Assembly (NCBI RefSeq): GCF_003931915.1
Contig: NZ_RSAA01000035.1
Coordinates: forward strand, 682,001-746,000
Direction: 5' to 3'
Source: Saccharopolyspora rhizosphaerae
Lineage (GTDB): Bacteria > Actinomycetota > Actinomycetes > Mycobacteriales > Pseudonocardiaceae
DNA: 64,000 nucleotides
Notes under the pieces: generated by a model
What the model was told of the DNA's origin: nothing
Seen by the model: only the letters and a program-made list of their open reading frames with translations
The model's database searches: none
Program-made: the position numbers and the translations under genes
Shown here: positions 35,276 through 43,406 of the stretch, piece by piece
How the letters are laid out: each line of letters opens with the position of its first letter
Position numbering within the stretch: position 1 is the first letter of the stretch

Positions 35276-35318
35276 CGAAGGTCCGCATCCCACTCGTGAC
35301 GAAGGTCCGCATCCCACT
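35271..35318 (+). repeat. 24-bp perfect tandem duplication
   Basis: CGTGACGAAGGTCCGCATCC-CACT occurs twice head to tail. The first copy includes the thioredoxin stop codon TGA (35273-35275). Confidence 0.9.
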
Positions 35319-35354
35319 GTATGAACGTTCTTCCCGGCGATCGGTCCATCCGGG

Positions 35355-35360
35355 TAGCCT
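35355..35360 (+). promoter_or_regulatory. -10 element for the leaderless leader-peptide mRNA
   Basis: TAGCCT ends six bases before GTG 35367, so transcription should begin at the start codon itself. Confidence 0.6.
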
Positions 35361-35366
35361 CTAGGC

Positions 35367-35432
35367 GTGCATGTACTGCTGACCCGAAGGCGCGCGGTTG
35401 ATCTCTGCCGCGTGGGTAGCAGCCTGTGTTGA
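35367..35432 (+). CDS. Cysteine-containing leader peptide
   Basis: A 21-codon open frame reading VHVLLTRRRAVDLCRVGSSLC then stop. The HVLLTRRRAVDLCRV pattern is that of short leader peptides annotated ahead of sulfur genes in many actinobacteria; in mycobacteria, leaderless cysteine-rich short frames before cysA2 act as cysteine-responsive attenuators. Here cysteines are codons 14 and 21 (last). It lies 128 bp upstream of the DUF4395-cysA2-sseC genes. Ribosome stalling when Cys-tRNA is scarce would alter the downstream RNA. Too short for ordinary gene calls. Confidence 0.75.
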   Translation: MHVLLTRRRAVDLCRVGSSLC

Positions 35433-35560
35433 TGGCACTGACCGGGCGGTAGTACGCGCGTGAGCACGGCCTCGTCATGCCTTCATGGCCTCGCCGGCGT
35501 GCGCCCCACCGCCTGACGGACTCGGCAGACCCAGTCCACATCGTCAGGAGGCCTTCGAAG

Positions 35561-36004
35561 ATGTCTGCCACGACGCTCGATCCGCGTGGCGTCCGGTTCA
35601 CAGCGGCGATCACCAGCGCGATCCTCGCGCTGGGCCTCGTCACCACGAGCTGGCGCGTGATGGCGGCCCAGATGGTGTTGTTCGGTCTGTGCGCGTTCAT
35701 CGGAATGCAGCTCAACCCCTGGGGCGCGCTGTACCGGAGCGCCGTGCAGCCCAAGCTGGCGCCGGTCGCCCCGGAAGACCGCGAGGACTCCGCGCCCGTG
35801 CGCTTCTCGCAAGGGGTGGGCTTCGCCTTCGCCCTCGTGGCCACCATCGGCTACGCGGCGGAGCTGACCACCCTCGGCATCGTGGCCAACGCCTTAGCCC
35901 TGGTAGCGGCACTGCTGAACGCGGTGTTCGGCTACTGCCTCGGATGCCAGATGTACTTGGTGCTCCGCCGGTTCGCACCGGCCGGGGCGTCCACAGCAGA
36001 CTGA
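35561..36004 (+). CDS. DUF4395 membrane protein
   Basis: A 147-residue integral-membrane protein of DUF4395 with about four helices, the RFTAAITSAILALGLV start and a late FGYCLGCQMY with a CxxC pair. DUF4395 genes often stand beside thioredoxins and rhodaneses, suggesting a sulfane-sulfur or disulfide role at the membrane. ATG 35561 follows AGGAGG. First full gene after the cysteine leader; cysA2 starts 34 bp on. Confidence 0.85.
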   Translation: MSATTLDPRGVRFTAAITSAILALGLVTTSWRVMAAQMVLFGLCAFIGMQLNPWGALYRSAVQPKLAPVAPEDREDSAPVRFSQGVGFAFALVATIGYAAELTTLGIVANALALVAALLNAVFGYCLGCQMYLVLRRFAPAGASTAD

Positions 36005-36038
36005 AGTCAAGTTCGAAGATCAACGAAGGAGTCGCTCG

Positions 36039-36878
36039 ATGAGCCGCGCAGAGGTCCTGGTCTCCACCGAGTGGGCCGAAGAGAACCTGAACACCGACGG
36101 GGTGGTGTTCGCTGAGGTGGACGAGGACACCACCGCCTACGACGGCGGCCACATCCCCGGGGCCATCAAGCTGGACTGGAAGAACGAGCTGCAGGACCAC
36201 GTCCGCCGTGACTTCGTCGACCGCGAGGGCTTCGGAAAGCTGTTGTCCGACAAGGGCATCAGCAACGACGACACCGTGGTGCTCTACGGCGGCAACAACA
36301 ACTGGTTCGCCGCCTACGCCTACTGGTACTTCAAGCTCTACGGCCACCGCGACGTCAAGCTGCTCGACGGCGGTCGCAAGAAGTGGGAGCTCGACGGTCG
36401 CGAGCTGACCAAGGAGGAGCCGAACCGCTCCGCCACGACCTACAAGGCGCAGGAGCCGGACACCTCGATCCGCGCCTTCCGGGACGAGGTCGTGGACGCC
36501 ATCGGCAAGAAGAACCTGGTCGACGTGCGGTCGCCTGACGAGTTCTCCGGCAAGCTGCTGGCCCCGGCGCACCTGCCGCAGGAAGCCGCCCAGCGCGGTG
36601 GCCACATCCCGAGCGCGATCAACGTGCCGTGGAGCAAGGCCGCGAACGAGGACGGCACCTTCCGCTCCGACGAGGAGCTCAAGGAGATCTACGGCGACGC
36701 CGGGCTGGACACCAGCAAGGACACCATCGCCTACTGCCGCATCGGCGAGCGCTCGTCGCACACCTGGTTCGTGCTGCGCGAGCTGCTCGGCCACCAGAAC
36801 GTCAAGAACTACGACGGTTCCTGGACCGAGTACGGCTCTCTGATCGGCGTGCCGATCGAGAACCCGTCCGAGGCCTGA
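36039..36878 (+). CDS. cysA2: Thiosulfate sulfurtransferase (rhodanese) CysA2
   Basis: A 279-residue tandem rhodanese. The inactive N-terminal domain carries GHIPGAIKLDWKNEL; the C-terminal domain has the active Cys233 in YCRIGERSSHTW. It transfers sulfane sulfur from thiosulfate or 3-mercaptopyruvate to acceptors. Orthologue in type and position of M. tuberculosis Rv0815c. Sits between DUF4395 and sseC downstream of the cysteine leader peptide. Confidence 0.95.
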   Translation: MSRAEVLVSTEWAEENLNTDGVVFAEVDEDTTAYDGGHIPGAIKLDWKNELQDHVRRDFVDREGFGKLLSDKGISNDDTVVLYGGNNNWFAAYAYWYFKLYGHRDVKLLDGGRKKWELDGRELTKEEPNRSATTYKAQEPDTSIRAFRDEVVDAIGKKNLVDVRSPDEFSGKLLAPAHLPQEAAQRGGHIPSAINVPWSKAANEDGTFRSDEELKEIYGDAGLDTSKDTIAYCRIGERSSHTWFVLRELLGHQNVKNYDGSWTEYGSLIGVPIENPSEA

Positions 36879-36913
36879 TCCACCCCGGTATCCCCGAACA
36901 AGGAGTTTGTGTC

Positions 36914-37213
36914 ATGAGTGGATGCGGAGCGCCGCAGCAGTCGGCAACCGCGGTCGACGAGGCCACTGACCAGGTCGTCGTGGCCGGCAAGGTGCGGGCC
37001 GGGGAGTCGCCCGTCGGCGGGGCTTTCGTCCGCCTGCTGGACTCCTCCGGTGAGTTCACCGCGGAGGTCGTGACCTCCGAGGAGGGCGACTTCCGGTTCT
37101 ACGCCGCGCCCGGCGATTGGACCGTCCGCGCGCTGCACCGCAGCGGCAAGGGCGAGTCGACGGTCTCCCCGAGCGGCACGGGCGTGCACTCGGTGGACAT
37201 CGCGGTCGCCTGA
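36914..37213 (+). CDS. sseC: SseC/DUF1416 protein
   Basis: A 99-residue DUF1416 protein starting MSGCGAPQQ, with a Greek-key, transthyretin-like beta fold (VVAGKVRAGESPVGGAFVRLLD, FRFYAAPGDWTVRALH). It always travels with cysA2 in actinobacteria and may be a sulfur-carrier partner; the N-terminal Cys4 is the obvious candidate site. ATG 36914 follows AAGGAG. A 16-bp hairpin terminator follows. Confidence 0.92.
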   Translation: MSGCGAPQQSATAVDEATDQVVVAGKVRAGESPVGGAFVRLLDSSGEFTAEVVTSEEGDFRFYAAPGDWTVRALHRSGKGESTVSPSGTGVHSVDIAVA

Positions 37214-37225
37214 TCGCTGATCTGA

Positions 37226-37261
37226 CGAAGGGCCGGCACCTCTGGAGGTGCCGGCCCTTCG
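37226..37261 (+). terminator. Strong hairpin terminator
   Basis: A 16-bp perfect stem (37226-37241 with 37246-37261), loop CTGG, between sseC and the convergent methyltransferase. Confidence 0.85.
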
Positions 37262-37290
37262 TCGTCCCAGGTGAGGGCTGCTGCCGGGGC

Positions 37291-38034
37291 TCACGCCTTC
37301 CGCGAGCGCAGGAGGGCGAACGCGCGTTCGTCGCGGTCCGGGGTGCGGGGGTCGGAGTCCTCCTGGCAGCCGACCGTGGTGAAGTCCACGACGTCCCAGC
37401 CGGTGCGGTCGAAGAGGCGGCGGAGACCGGTCTCGCTGAAGATCCAGAAGTTGGTGGCGTCGTCGTTGGCCTCCGCAGGGTCCAGCAGGTAGGCGACCGG
37501 CTGCTCGGCGATGCGGGTGCCGTCCGGGGTGACCTGGGCGATGCGAGTCGAGACGAAGCACAGCTCGGCGCGCTCGGCCAGCCGATCCAGCACCAGGAAC
37601 GGGTTCTTCAGGTGGTAGAGCAGGCCGAGGAAGAACACCGCGCCGTAGTGCTCGGCGGGCAGCCGGAACTGGGCGTCGAGGTCGATCTCGTGCACCTGCG
37701 CCCGCGACCGCAGCTCCTCGACGAGCCGCCGGGCACCGCGCAGGCCGTTGAAGTTCGTGGGCGCGTTGTCGACCAGGTCGACCTCGCAGCCCAGCTCGTC
37801 CTCCAGGAAGAACCCGAAGTCGCCGTCGGCGGCGCCGATGTCGGCGATGCGGGTGCCCGCGATGCGGTCGAAGACCTGCCGCTGCGGCCCGCTGAGCAGC
37901 GCGTCCAGGTGGAAGATGTTGGCCATCGTGTCGTAGGGGTACCAACCGAAGTCCGCCGTAACGATCTTGTCCTTGCGGGCCAGCAGCTCCTCGCGGTAGG
38001 CCAGCGCGCGCTCACGCAGCGTCTCGAAGTCCAT
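37291..38034 (-). CDS. Class I methyltransferase (CmoB-like)
   Basis: A 247-residue methyltransferase: Rossmann motif IADIGAADGDFGFFLE, acidic VDLVDNAP, and FFLGLLYHLKNPFLVLDRLAE, the block shared with CmoB/tRNA carboxymethyluridine enzymes and some natural-product methyltransferases. The N-terminal helix region has WYPYDTMANIFHLDALL. I chose ATG 38034; the open frame to 38151 overlaps the promoter of the small membrane protein. Substrate unknown. Confidence 0.8.
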   Translation of the reverse strand: MDFETLRERALAYREELLARKDKIVTADFGWYPYDTMANIFHLDALLSGPQRQVFDRIAGTRIADIGAADGDFGFFLEDELGCEVDLVDNAPTNFNGLRGARRLVEELRSRAQVHEIDLDAQFRLPAEHYGAVFFLGLLYHLKNPFLVLDRLAERAELCFVSTRIAQVTPDGTRIAEQPVAYLLDPAEANDDATNFWIFSETGLRRLFDRTGWDVVDFTTVGCQEDSDPRTPDRDERAFALLRSRKA

Positions 38035-38153
38035 GTGATCCTCGTCCCGGCTCTGACGTTCCTGGTGTTCAGCGGCCTGCTCCGACCGCGCACCACGCCG
38101 ATCATGCCGCACGCCACACCCAGACCGGGCGTCGACGTGGTTATCCTTCACGC

Positions 38154-38264
38154 GTGGAACTCCTGGACTTCATGCACTACGGCCTCGTCACGCTCGTCGG
38201 ACTCGCTGCGGTCGCGACCATGTGGTTCGCCTTCTACGTGGTGTACCGCCTGTACAACGACTGA
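38154..38264 (+). CDS. 36-residue single-span membrane protein
   Basis: VELLDFMHYGLVTLVGLAAV and on to FAFYVVYRLYND: one hydrophobic helix of about 20 residues between short polar ends. TATCCT (38142-38147) lies exactly six bases before the GTG, a leaderless layout, and 27 bp separate it from the nitrobindin gene. Too short for ordinary gene calling, but composition and promoter argue it is real. Function unknown. Confidence 0.6.
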   Translation: MELLDFMHYGLVTLVGLAAVATMWFAFYVVYRLYND

Positions 38265-38291
38265 TCAGCGCCTCGTTGTAGCCTCGTGGAG

Positions 38292-38933
38292 ATGACTGCA
38301 ACGCCGAACGAACCGCAGCCGGGCAGCGGCGACGCCGCAGTTGCCGCTGCCGCCGAACGCGCCAAGATCACCCGGGACGTCAACGTCCCGGAGTTCGACG
38401 ACCTCCCGGGCGAGGGCGACACCGCGAACCTGCGGGTGGGCCCCTCGCTCAATGACGCCTGCCTGTCGCTGCTGCCTCTGGTCGGCGTGTGGCGCGGCGA
38501 GGGCGAGGCTTCGCACCCGTCGATGGACGAGACCTACCGGTTCGTCCAGCAGGTGACGATCTCCCACGACGGTCGCCCGTTCCTGGTGTACGCCAGCCGC
38601 GCCTGGCGCCTGGACGGCGAGGGCGGCACGGTCGTCGCGCCGGCCTTCCGCGAGTACGGCTTCCTGCGCCCGCAGCCGGACGACAGCATCGAGCTGCTGC
38701 TGATGCACTCGACCGGTGTGACGGAGCTGTTCATCGGCACCCCGCGCAACACCACGACCTGGGAGTTCGGCACGGACGCCGTGCTGCGCACCCCGAGCGG
38801 CGAGGACGTCACCGCCGCCAGCCGCCTCTACGGCGTGGTCGACGGCGCCCTCGCCTACGTCGAGGAGCGGGCCACCTCCGAGCACGAGATCCAGCCGCGC
38901 CTCTCCGCGAAGCTCGACCGCATCGCCGGCTGA
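38292..38933 (+). CDS. Nitrobindin-like heme-binding beta-barrel protein
   Basis: A 213-residue FABP-like protein of the nitrobindin family (M. tuberculosis Rv0813c type): the GVWRGEGEA motif (G-x-W-x-G-x-G) starts the barrel, and a C-terminal SEHEIQPRLSAKLDRI motif closes it. Nitrobindins bind ferric heme through a C-terminal His and react with nitric oxide or peroxynitrite. ATG 38292 is 7 nt after TAGCCT; GTG 38286 is in frame. Confidence 0.9.
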   Translation: MTATPNEPQPGSGDAAVAAAAERAKITRDVNVPEFDDLPGEGDTANLRVGPSLNDACLSLLPLVGVWRGEGEASHPSMDETYRFVQQVTISHDGRPFLVYASRAWRLDGEGGTVVAPAFREYGFLRPQPDDSIELLLMHSTGVTELFIGTPRNTTTWEFGTDAVLRTPSGEDVTAASRLYGVVDGALAYVEERATSEHEIQPRLSAKLDRIAG

Positions 38934-39066
38934 GGACGTCCAGCGAGCAACGCAGCCGCTTCCTCTCCACCCACCTGAGCACCTCGCACAGCCCCGGGGG
39001 CAGCGGCGTCATGACGAGCACGCCGCGACGCCGTGTGCAGGCGCTGAGCAGCGCGACCGCGGGACC

Positions 39067-39921
39067 TCAGGCTCGGTAGTTCGATTCGTAGAGGTCGACC
39101 ACTTCGGCGTGCAGCGCGTCGTCGGCCTTGATCGAGGTGCCGTCGATGGAGCGCACCTGGGTGATGCGGCGGAGGCTGGAGGCGAGCCAGACGCCGTCGG
39201 AATCGAAGAGCGCCGAGGTGGGGAAGTTGACCACCTCGGTCCGCCAGCCCGCCTGCTCGGCCGCGCGGAACAGCGCACCTTGGGTGGTGCCTTGCAGGAC
39301 TCCGGCGGCGGGCGGCGTGGTCAGCAGCGTGCGCCCCTGAGCCAGCACGACCGTCGAGGTGGGGCCTTCCAGCACGACCCCGTCGTCGGCCGTGAAGACC
39401 ACCTCGTCCGCGCCGCGCGATTCAGCCTCGCGCAGCGCGGCCATGTTCACCGCGTAGGACAGCGTCTTCGCCGACAGGAGCAACCAGGGGGCGCGTTCCA
39501 TCAGGTCGGAGGAGTACCCGCGTTCCAGGGTCACGACCTCGACACCGCTGTCCCGCTTGCGCCGGGTCTCCGGACCGACGTCCATGCCCATCGCGAAGCC
39601 GTGCGGGGTGCCGTCCCCGCCGTCGACACCGCGGGTGCAGACCAGCTTGAGCCCCATCTCGGTCTCGGACTCCCACGGCCAGGCGTCGATGACCGCCTGC
39701 GCTGCGCGTTCCCAGGCCTCGCGCTCCGGCAGGGGCATCTGCATAAGCCGTGCGGAGCGCTCCATCCGCTCCAGGTGGGCGCCGAGCTCCCGCGGTGCGC
39801 GGTCGACGACCAGGATCGTCTCGAAGCAACCGTCGCCTCGCATCACGCCGAGGTCGTCGGCCCGGAACAGCGGGGCCTCGGGGTCGGCGAGCGTCCCGTC
39901 CAGAAGTGCCAGTACGCGCAT
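39067..39921 (-). CDS. Class IV aminotransferase (aminodeoxychorismate lyase-like)
   Basis: A 284-residue PLP enzyme of the branched-chain-aminotransferase/PabC fold. It has GDGCFETI at the N-domain, the catalytic Lys in LSAKTLSYAVNMAALREAE, GADEVVFTADDGVVLEGPTS and the phosphate-binding GVLQGTT. The equivalent in this gene order is Rv0812, assigned as aminodeoxychorismate lyase (p-aminobenzoate for folate). Start ATG 39921 with TACGCT six bases upstream, leaderless. D-amino-acid transaminase is the alternative. Confidence 0.88.
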   Translation of the reverse strand: MRVLALLDGTLADPEAPLFRADDLGVMRGDGCFETILVVDRAPRELGAHLERMERSARLMQMPLPEREAWERAAQAVIDAWPWESETEMGLKLVCTRGVDGGDGTPHGFAMGMDVGPETRRKRDSGVEVVTLERGYSSDLMERAPWLLLSAKTLSYAVNMAALREAESRGADEVVFTADDGVVLEGPTSTVVLAQGRTLLTTPPAAGVLQGTTQGALFRAAEQAGWRTEVVNFPTSALFDSDGVWLASSLRRITQVRSIDGTSIKADDALHAEVVDLYESNYRA

Positions 39922-40016
39922 GACGCGAGCGTAGAGCGTCCCAATCCGGCGGTGCCGCCCGGAGGTTACGATCGAAGAGGATTTCCATCCGAGCGCGCCG
40001 AGCACGGGAGCGGGCA

Positions 40017-40445
40017 TTGAGCGACCAGGGATCGCTGCGCAGCACCTTGCACCAACGTGGCATGCGCATGACGCCGCAACGCCAGCTGGTGCTGGACGCC
40101 GTGCGCGAACTGGGCCACGCCACGCCCGAGCAGGTCTGCAAGAAGGTGCAGGAGACCGCGCCGACGATCAACATCACGACCATCTACCGGGCGCTCGACC
40201 TGCTCGAGCAGCTCGGTCTGGTGCGGCACACGCACCTCGGCCACGGCGCGCCGACCTACTCGGCCGAGGAGCACGAGCACGTCCACCTCGCCTGCCACCG
40301 GTGCGGGCGCATAGACGAGGTGGCCACCGAGACGATGGACGACCTGGCGGAGCGGTTGCGCCGCGAGCACGGCTTCGCGCTCGACGCCACGCACCTGGCG
40401 TTGTCCGGCACCTGCCGGGAATGCCAGGAAGCCGACATCGGCTGA
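40017..40445 (+). CDS. Fur-family regulator
   Basis: A 142-residue Fur protein: winged helix (MRMTPQRQLVLDAVREL; INITTIYRALDLLEQLGLV) and a metal-rich C-domain with H86, H88, H90, and two CxxC pairs (C93/C96, C133/C136) that should bind structural zinc. Iron, zinc or peroxide sensing cannot be told apart from this. The start is TTG 40017, behind GGGAG. It precedes ygfZ by 38 bp and may be co-transcribed. Confidence 0.9.
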   Translation: MSDQGSLRSTLHQRGMRMTPQRQLVLDAVRELGHATPEQVCKKVQETAPTINITTIYRALDLLEQLGLVRHTHLGHGAPTYSAEEHEHVHLACHRCGRIDEVATETMDDLAERLRREHGFALDATHLALSGTCRECQEADIG

Positions 40446-40483
40446 ACCCGGTGTCGCACGAGCACGACCTTCGAGGAGCGCTG

Positions 40484-41626
40484 ATGGTTTCACCCCTGCT
40501 GGACCTGCCGGGCGCGGTTCCCGCGCCGGAGGAGTCGGTGGACGTCGGCGTGCCCTGGCACTTCGGTGACCCCTTCGCCGAGCAGCGCTCGGCCGCGCGT
40601 TCCGCGGTGCTGGTGGACCGCTCGCACCGCGAGGTCATCGCCGTGCCCGGCGAGGAGCGGCTGAGCTGGCTGCACCTGGTGCTCTCGCAGCACCTCACCG
40701 AGCTGCCGGCGGGCCAGGGCACCGAAGCGCTGGTGCTGGACACGCACGGCCGGGTGGACAGCCACATGCTGGTCGCCCACCACGACGGTGTCGTCTACCT
40801 GGACACCGAGAAGGGCGCGGAGGCCACCAGCGCGCTGCCCACCATCGGCGTGGACGGCAGGCAGACGCTGCTCGAGTACCTGGACGCGATGCGCTTTTGG
40901 TCGAAGGTGGAGCCGCGTGACGCCACCTCCGAGCTCGCGGTGCTGACCGCGATCGGCCCGGACGCCGCCGGCATCCTCGCCGGCTTCACCGAGGTCCCCT
41001 CCGGGGCCTACGAGGTGCGCGGGCTCCCGGGCGGCGGGTTCGTGCGCAACGTGCCGTTCCGCGCGCTGCAGACCTACGACCTGCTGGTCCCGCGCGAGTC
41101 GCTGGTGGACTGGTGGCTCAAGCTCACCGACGCCGGCATCCGCCCCTCCGGGACGATGGCGTTCGAGGCGCTGCGCGTGGAAGCCCTGCGGCCACGGGTC
41201 GGGCTGGACACCGACGACCGCGCCATCCCGCACGAGCTCGGCTGGATCCACCTCGCCGCGCACGTGGCCAAGGGTTGCTACCGCGGCCAGGAGACGGTCG
41301 CGAAGGTCCACAACGTGGGCAAGCCCCCGCGCCGGATGGTGCTGCTGCACCTGGACGGCTCGGTGGAGGTCACGCCCGAGACCGGCGACCCGGTCCACCA
41401 CGGCGACCGCAAGGTCGGTCGGGTGGGCAGCGTCGTGCAGCACCACGAGCTCGGCCCGGTGGCGTTGGCCCTGCTCAAGCGCTCCGCGCCGGTCGACGTG
41501 GAGTTGATGGCGGGCGACCCGGCGGAGGAGCGAGCGGTGGCCGCGGCGGTCGACCCGGACTCGGTCCCGCCGGACACCGGTGAGCCACCCGGTCGGCTGG
41601 CCGCTGAGCGGCTGCGCGGGCGCTGA
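40484..41626 (+). CDS. ygfZ: Folate-binding YgfZ protein
   Basis: A 380-residue GcvT-like protein supporting iron-sulfur cluster enzymes, probably with tetrahydrofolate. The diagnostic KGCYRGQETVAKVHN motif is present with Cys265. N-terminal GcvT fold (RSAVLVDRSHREVIAVPGEER, WLHLVLSQHL) and a C-terminal barrel. ATG 40484 follows GAGGAG. Equivalent to Rv0811c in position. Confidence 0.93.
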   Translation: MVSPLLDLPGAVPAPEESVDVGVPWHFGDPFAEQRSAARSAVLVDRSHREVIAVPGEERLSWLHLVLSQHLTELPAGQGTEALVLDTHGRVDSHMLVAHHDGVVYLDTEKGAEATSALPTIGVDGRQTLLEYLDAMRFWSKVEPRDATSELAVLTAIGPDAAGILAGFTEVPSGAYEVRGLPGGGFVRNVPFRALQTYDLLVPRESLVDWWLKLTDAGIRPSGTMAFEALRVEALRPRVGLDTDDRAIPHELGWIHLAAHVAKGCYRGQETVAKVHNVGKPPRRMVLLHLDGSVEVTPETGDPVHHGDRKVGRVGSVVQHHELGPVALALLKRSAPVDVELMAGDPAEERAVAAAVDPDSVPPDTGEPPGRLAAERLRGR

Positions 41627-41837
41627 GGAGTGAGATGCGCTGACGATCCTCAAGTTCGGCGCGTCGAGTGACGTCGGCATTTGACAGGGCCGGTATGCCT
41701 TGAGGCGTGCCGACCGCCCGATCAGGGTCGTTCACGAACACGGGGAACGCTGATCGACCGCTCGGCGTCACACCGTTGTCGTAACGACATCACCCGAAAT
41801 GTTGGCGAGCTCGACCGAATTGCCGGAGGATGGCCAC

Positions 41838-42398
41838 GTGATCGAAGTCCGCCCGGGTGGACGGCGCCGCATCGACAGGGTCCTGTCCCCGGACTACACC
41901 AGTGGCATCGAACAGCACGCGCTGGGTGGTGTGCGCGCGCTGCGGGACGAGGCCGCTCAGGAGGAGACCGACCTGTCCTACCTGCGGCGGGTCCTGCACG
42001 CGCGCATCGACATCGTGCGTGCTGAGAAGCGCCGCCGGCGCGAGGACGGCTCCCGGTCGGTGGTCGAGCAGCTGGTCAACATCCTGTCCGACAACGCCGT
42101 GGGACCGGCGACCGGCTCGGGCCGCTACCAGGCCACCGAGCCCTCGCGCGCCGAGGCGCACCGCAGGCACGTCGAAGCGCTGGTCTCGGACGTGGACCTC
42201 TCCGACGTCATGTCGCTGTCCGACGAGAAGCTGGACCAGGCGCTGAGCGCCTACACCGCCGAGGAGGACTCGGTGTCGCAACGTCGCCGCGAGGTCCAGC
42301 AGGTCGTGGACCGGCTCAACGCCGAGATCGCCCGCCGCTACCGTGAGGGCGCGGCTTCGGTGGACGACCTGCTGGCCGAGGAGCGAGACCGCAGTTGA
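41838..42398 (+). CDS. rsiG: RsiG/AmfC-like c-di-GMP-binding anti-sigma protein
   Basis: A 186-residue coiled-coil protein. Streptomyces RsiG binds a c-di-GMP dimer through two helices each carrying E-x3-S-x2-R-x3-Q-x3-D and sequesters the sporulation sigma factor WhiG. Both copies are visible: E43-S47-R50-H54-D58 (His where Gln is expected) and a perfect E143-S147-R150-Q154-D158. The homologue is often annotated as an aerial mycelium formation protein. GTG 41838 follows GGAGGA at eight bases; the open frame starts at 41799. The asparaginase start overlaps its stop. Confidence 0.85.
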   Translation: MIEVRPGGRRRIDRVLSPDYTSGIEQHALGGVRALRDEAAQEETDLSYLRRVLHARIDIVRAEKRRRREDGSRSVVEQLVNILSDNAVGPATGSGRYQATEPSRAEAHRRHVEALVSDVDLSDVMSLSDEKLDQALSAYTAEEDSVSQRRREVQQVVDRLNAEIARRYREGAASVDDLLAEERDRS

Positions 42399-43312
42399 CC
42401 TCTCCCGTCCCCCTCGTCGAGGTCGTCCGAAGTGGACTCCGAGAGGGCCTGCACCACGGTTCCGCGGTGGTGGTCGATCCGCAGGGTGGACCACTGCTGT
42501 CGCTGGGCAGCACCACCGCTCCGATGTACCCGCGCTCGTCGCTCAAGCCCGCGCAGGCGACCGCGATGCTGCGCTGCGGGCTCGACCTCCCCTCCGCCGA
42601 CCTGGCCCTCGCCGCGTCCTCGCACAGCGGCGAGCAGGACCACGTGCGGCGCGTCGCCGCGCTGCTGGAGCGCTTCTCGCTGACCGAGGACGACCTGCGC
42701 TGCCCGCCGGACCTGCCGATGGACGAGACCGCGCGACGGGGCGCCTCGGTGGAGCGGCGGATCACGATGAACTGCTCCGGCAAGCACGCCGCGATGCTGG
42801 CGACCTGCGTGATCAACGGCTGGTCGACGGCGGACCACCTGGACCCGAAGCACCCGCTGCAGGTCGCGATCGCCGACACCGTCGTGGAGCTGGCCGGCGA
42901 GCCGCTGGCGGGCACGGGGGTCGACGGCTGCGGCGCTCCGCTGTTCGCGATCTCGCTCACCGGCTTGGCCCGGGTGTTCCAGCGGGTGGTCGGCACACCG
43001 GTCGGGGCCGCGATGCGCGAGCACCCGTGGCTGGTCGCGGGGACTGACCGGCAGGACACCTACCTGATGGCGGCCGTGCCGGGATTGATCAGCAAGATCG
43101 GCGCCGAGGGCGTCTTCGCCTTCGCGCTGCCGGACGGACGGGCCGCGGCGATCAAGGTCGCCGACGGTGCCGGTCGCCCGCGGCTGCCGATCGCCGTGGG
43201 CCTGCTCGACCGCCTCGGGATCACGGGCCTGGAGCACCTCGCCGAGGAACCGGTCCTCGGCGGCGGACGCCCGGTCGGCTCTGTCCGCCTCATCCCCGGC
43301 GCCCTGGGCTGA
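42395..43312 (+). CDS. L-asparaginase II family protein
   Basis: A 305-residue protein of the asparaginase II family (PF06089), first described in Rhizobium AnsA. It shows YPRSSLKPAQATAML, SHSGEQDHVRR, the NCSGKHAAMLATC block and GVDGCGAPLFA. It would hydrolyse L-asparagine to aspartate and ammonia in the cytoplasm. The TTG start (42395) overlaps the rsiG stop by four bases, so the pair is translationally coupled, an interesting link between nitrogen supply and development. Start codon choice is moderately sure. Confidence 0.88.
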   Translation: MTSPVPLVEVVRSGLREGLHHGSAVVVDPQGGPLLSLGSTTAPMYPRSSLKPAQATAMLRCGLDLPSADLALAASSHSGEQDHVRRVAALLERFSLTEDDLRCPPDLPMDETARRGASVERRITMNCSGKHAAMLATCVINGWSTADHLDPKHPLQVAIADTVVELAGEPLAGTGVDGCGAPLFAISLTGLARVFQRVVGTPVGAAMREHPWLVAGTDRQDTYLMAAVPGLISKIGAEGVFAFALPDGRAAAIKVADGAGRPRLPIAVGLLDRLGITGLEHLAEEPVLGGGRPVGSVRLIPGALG

Positions 43313-43406
43313 GCGCTCTTCTGCCGTTCTGGGGTTCTCGCCTGCACCTCGCCCGCGATAAGCTCATATCGCGGAACTGATTTCCCACATCACGGGATGG
43401 TGAGCG

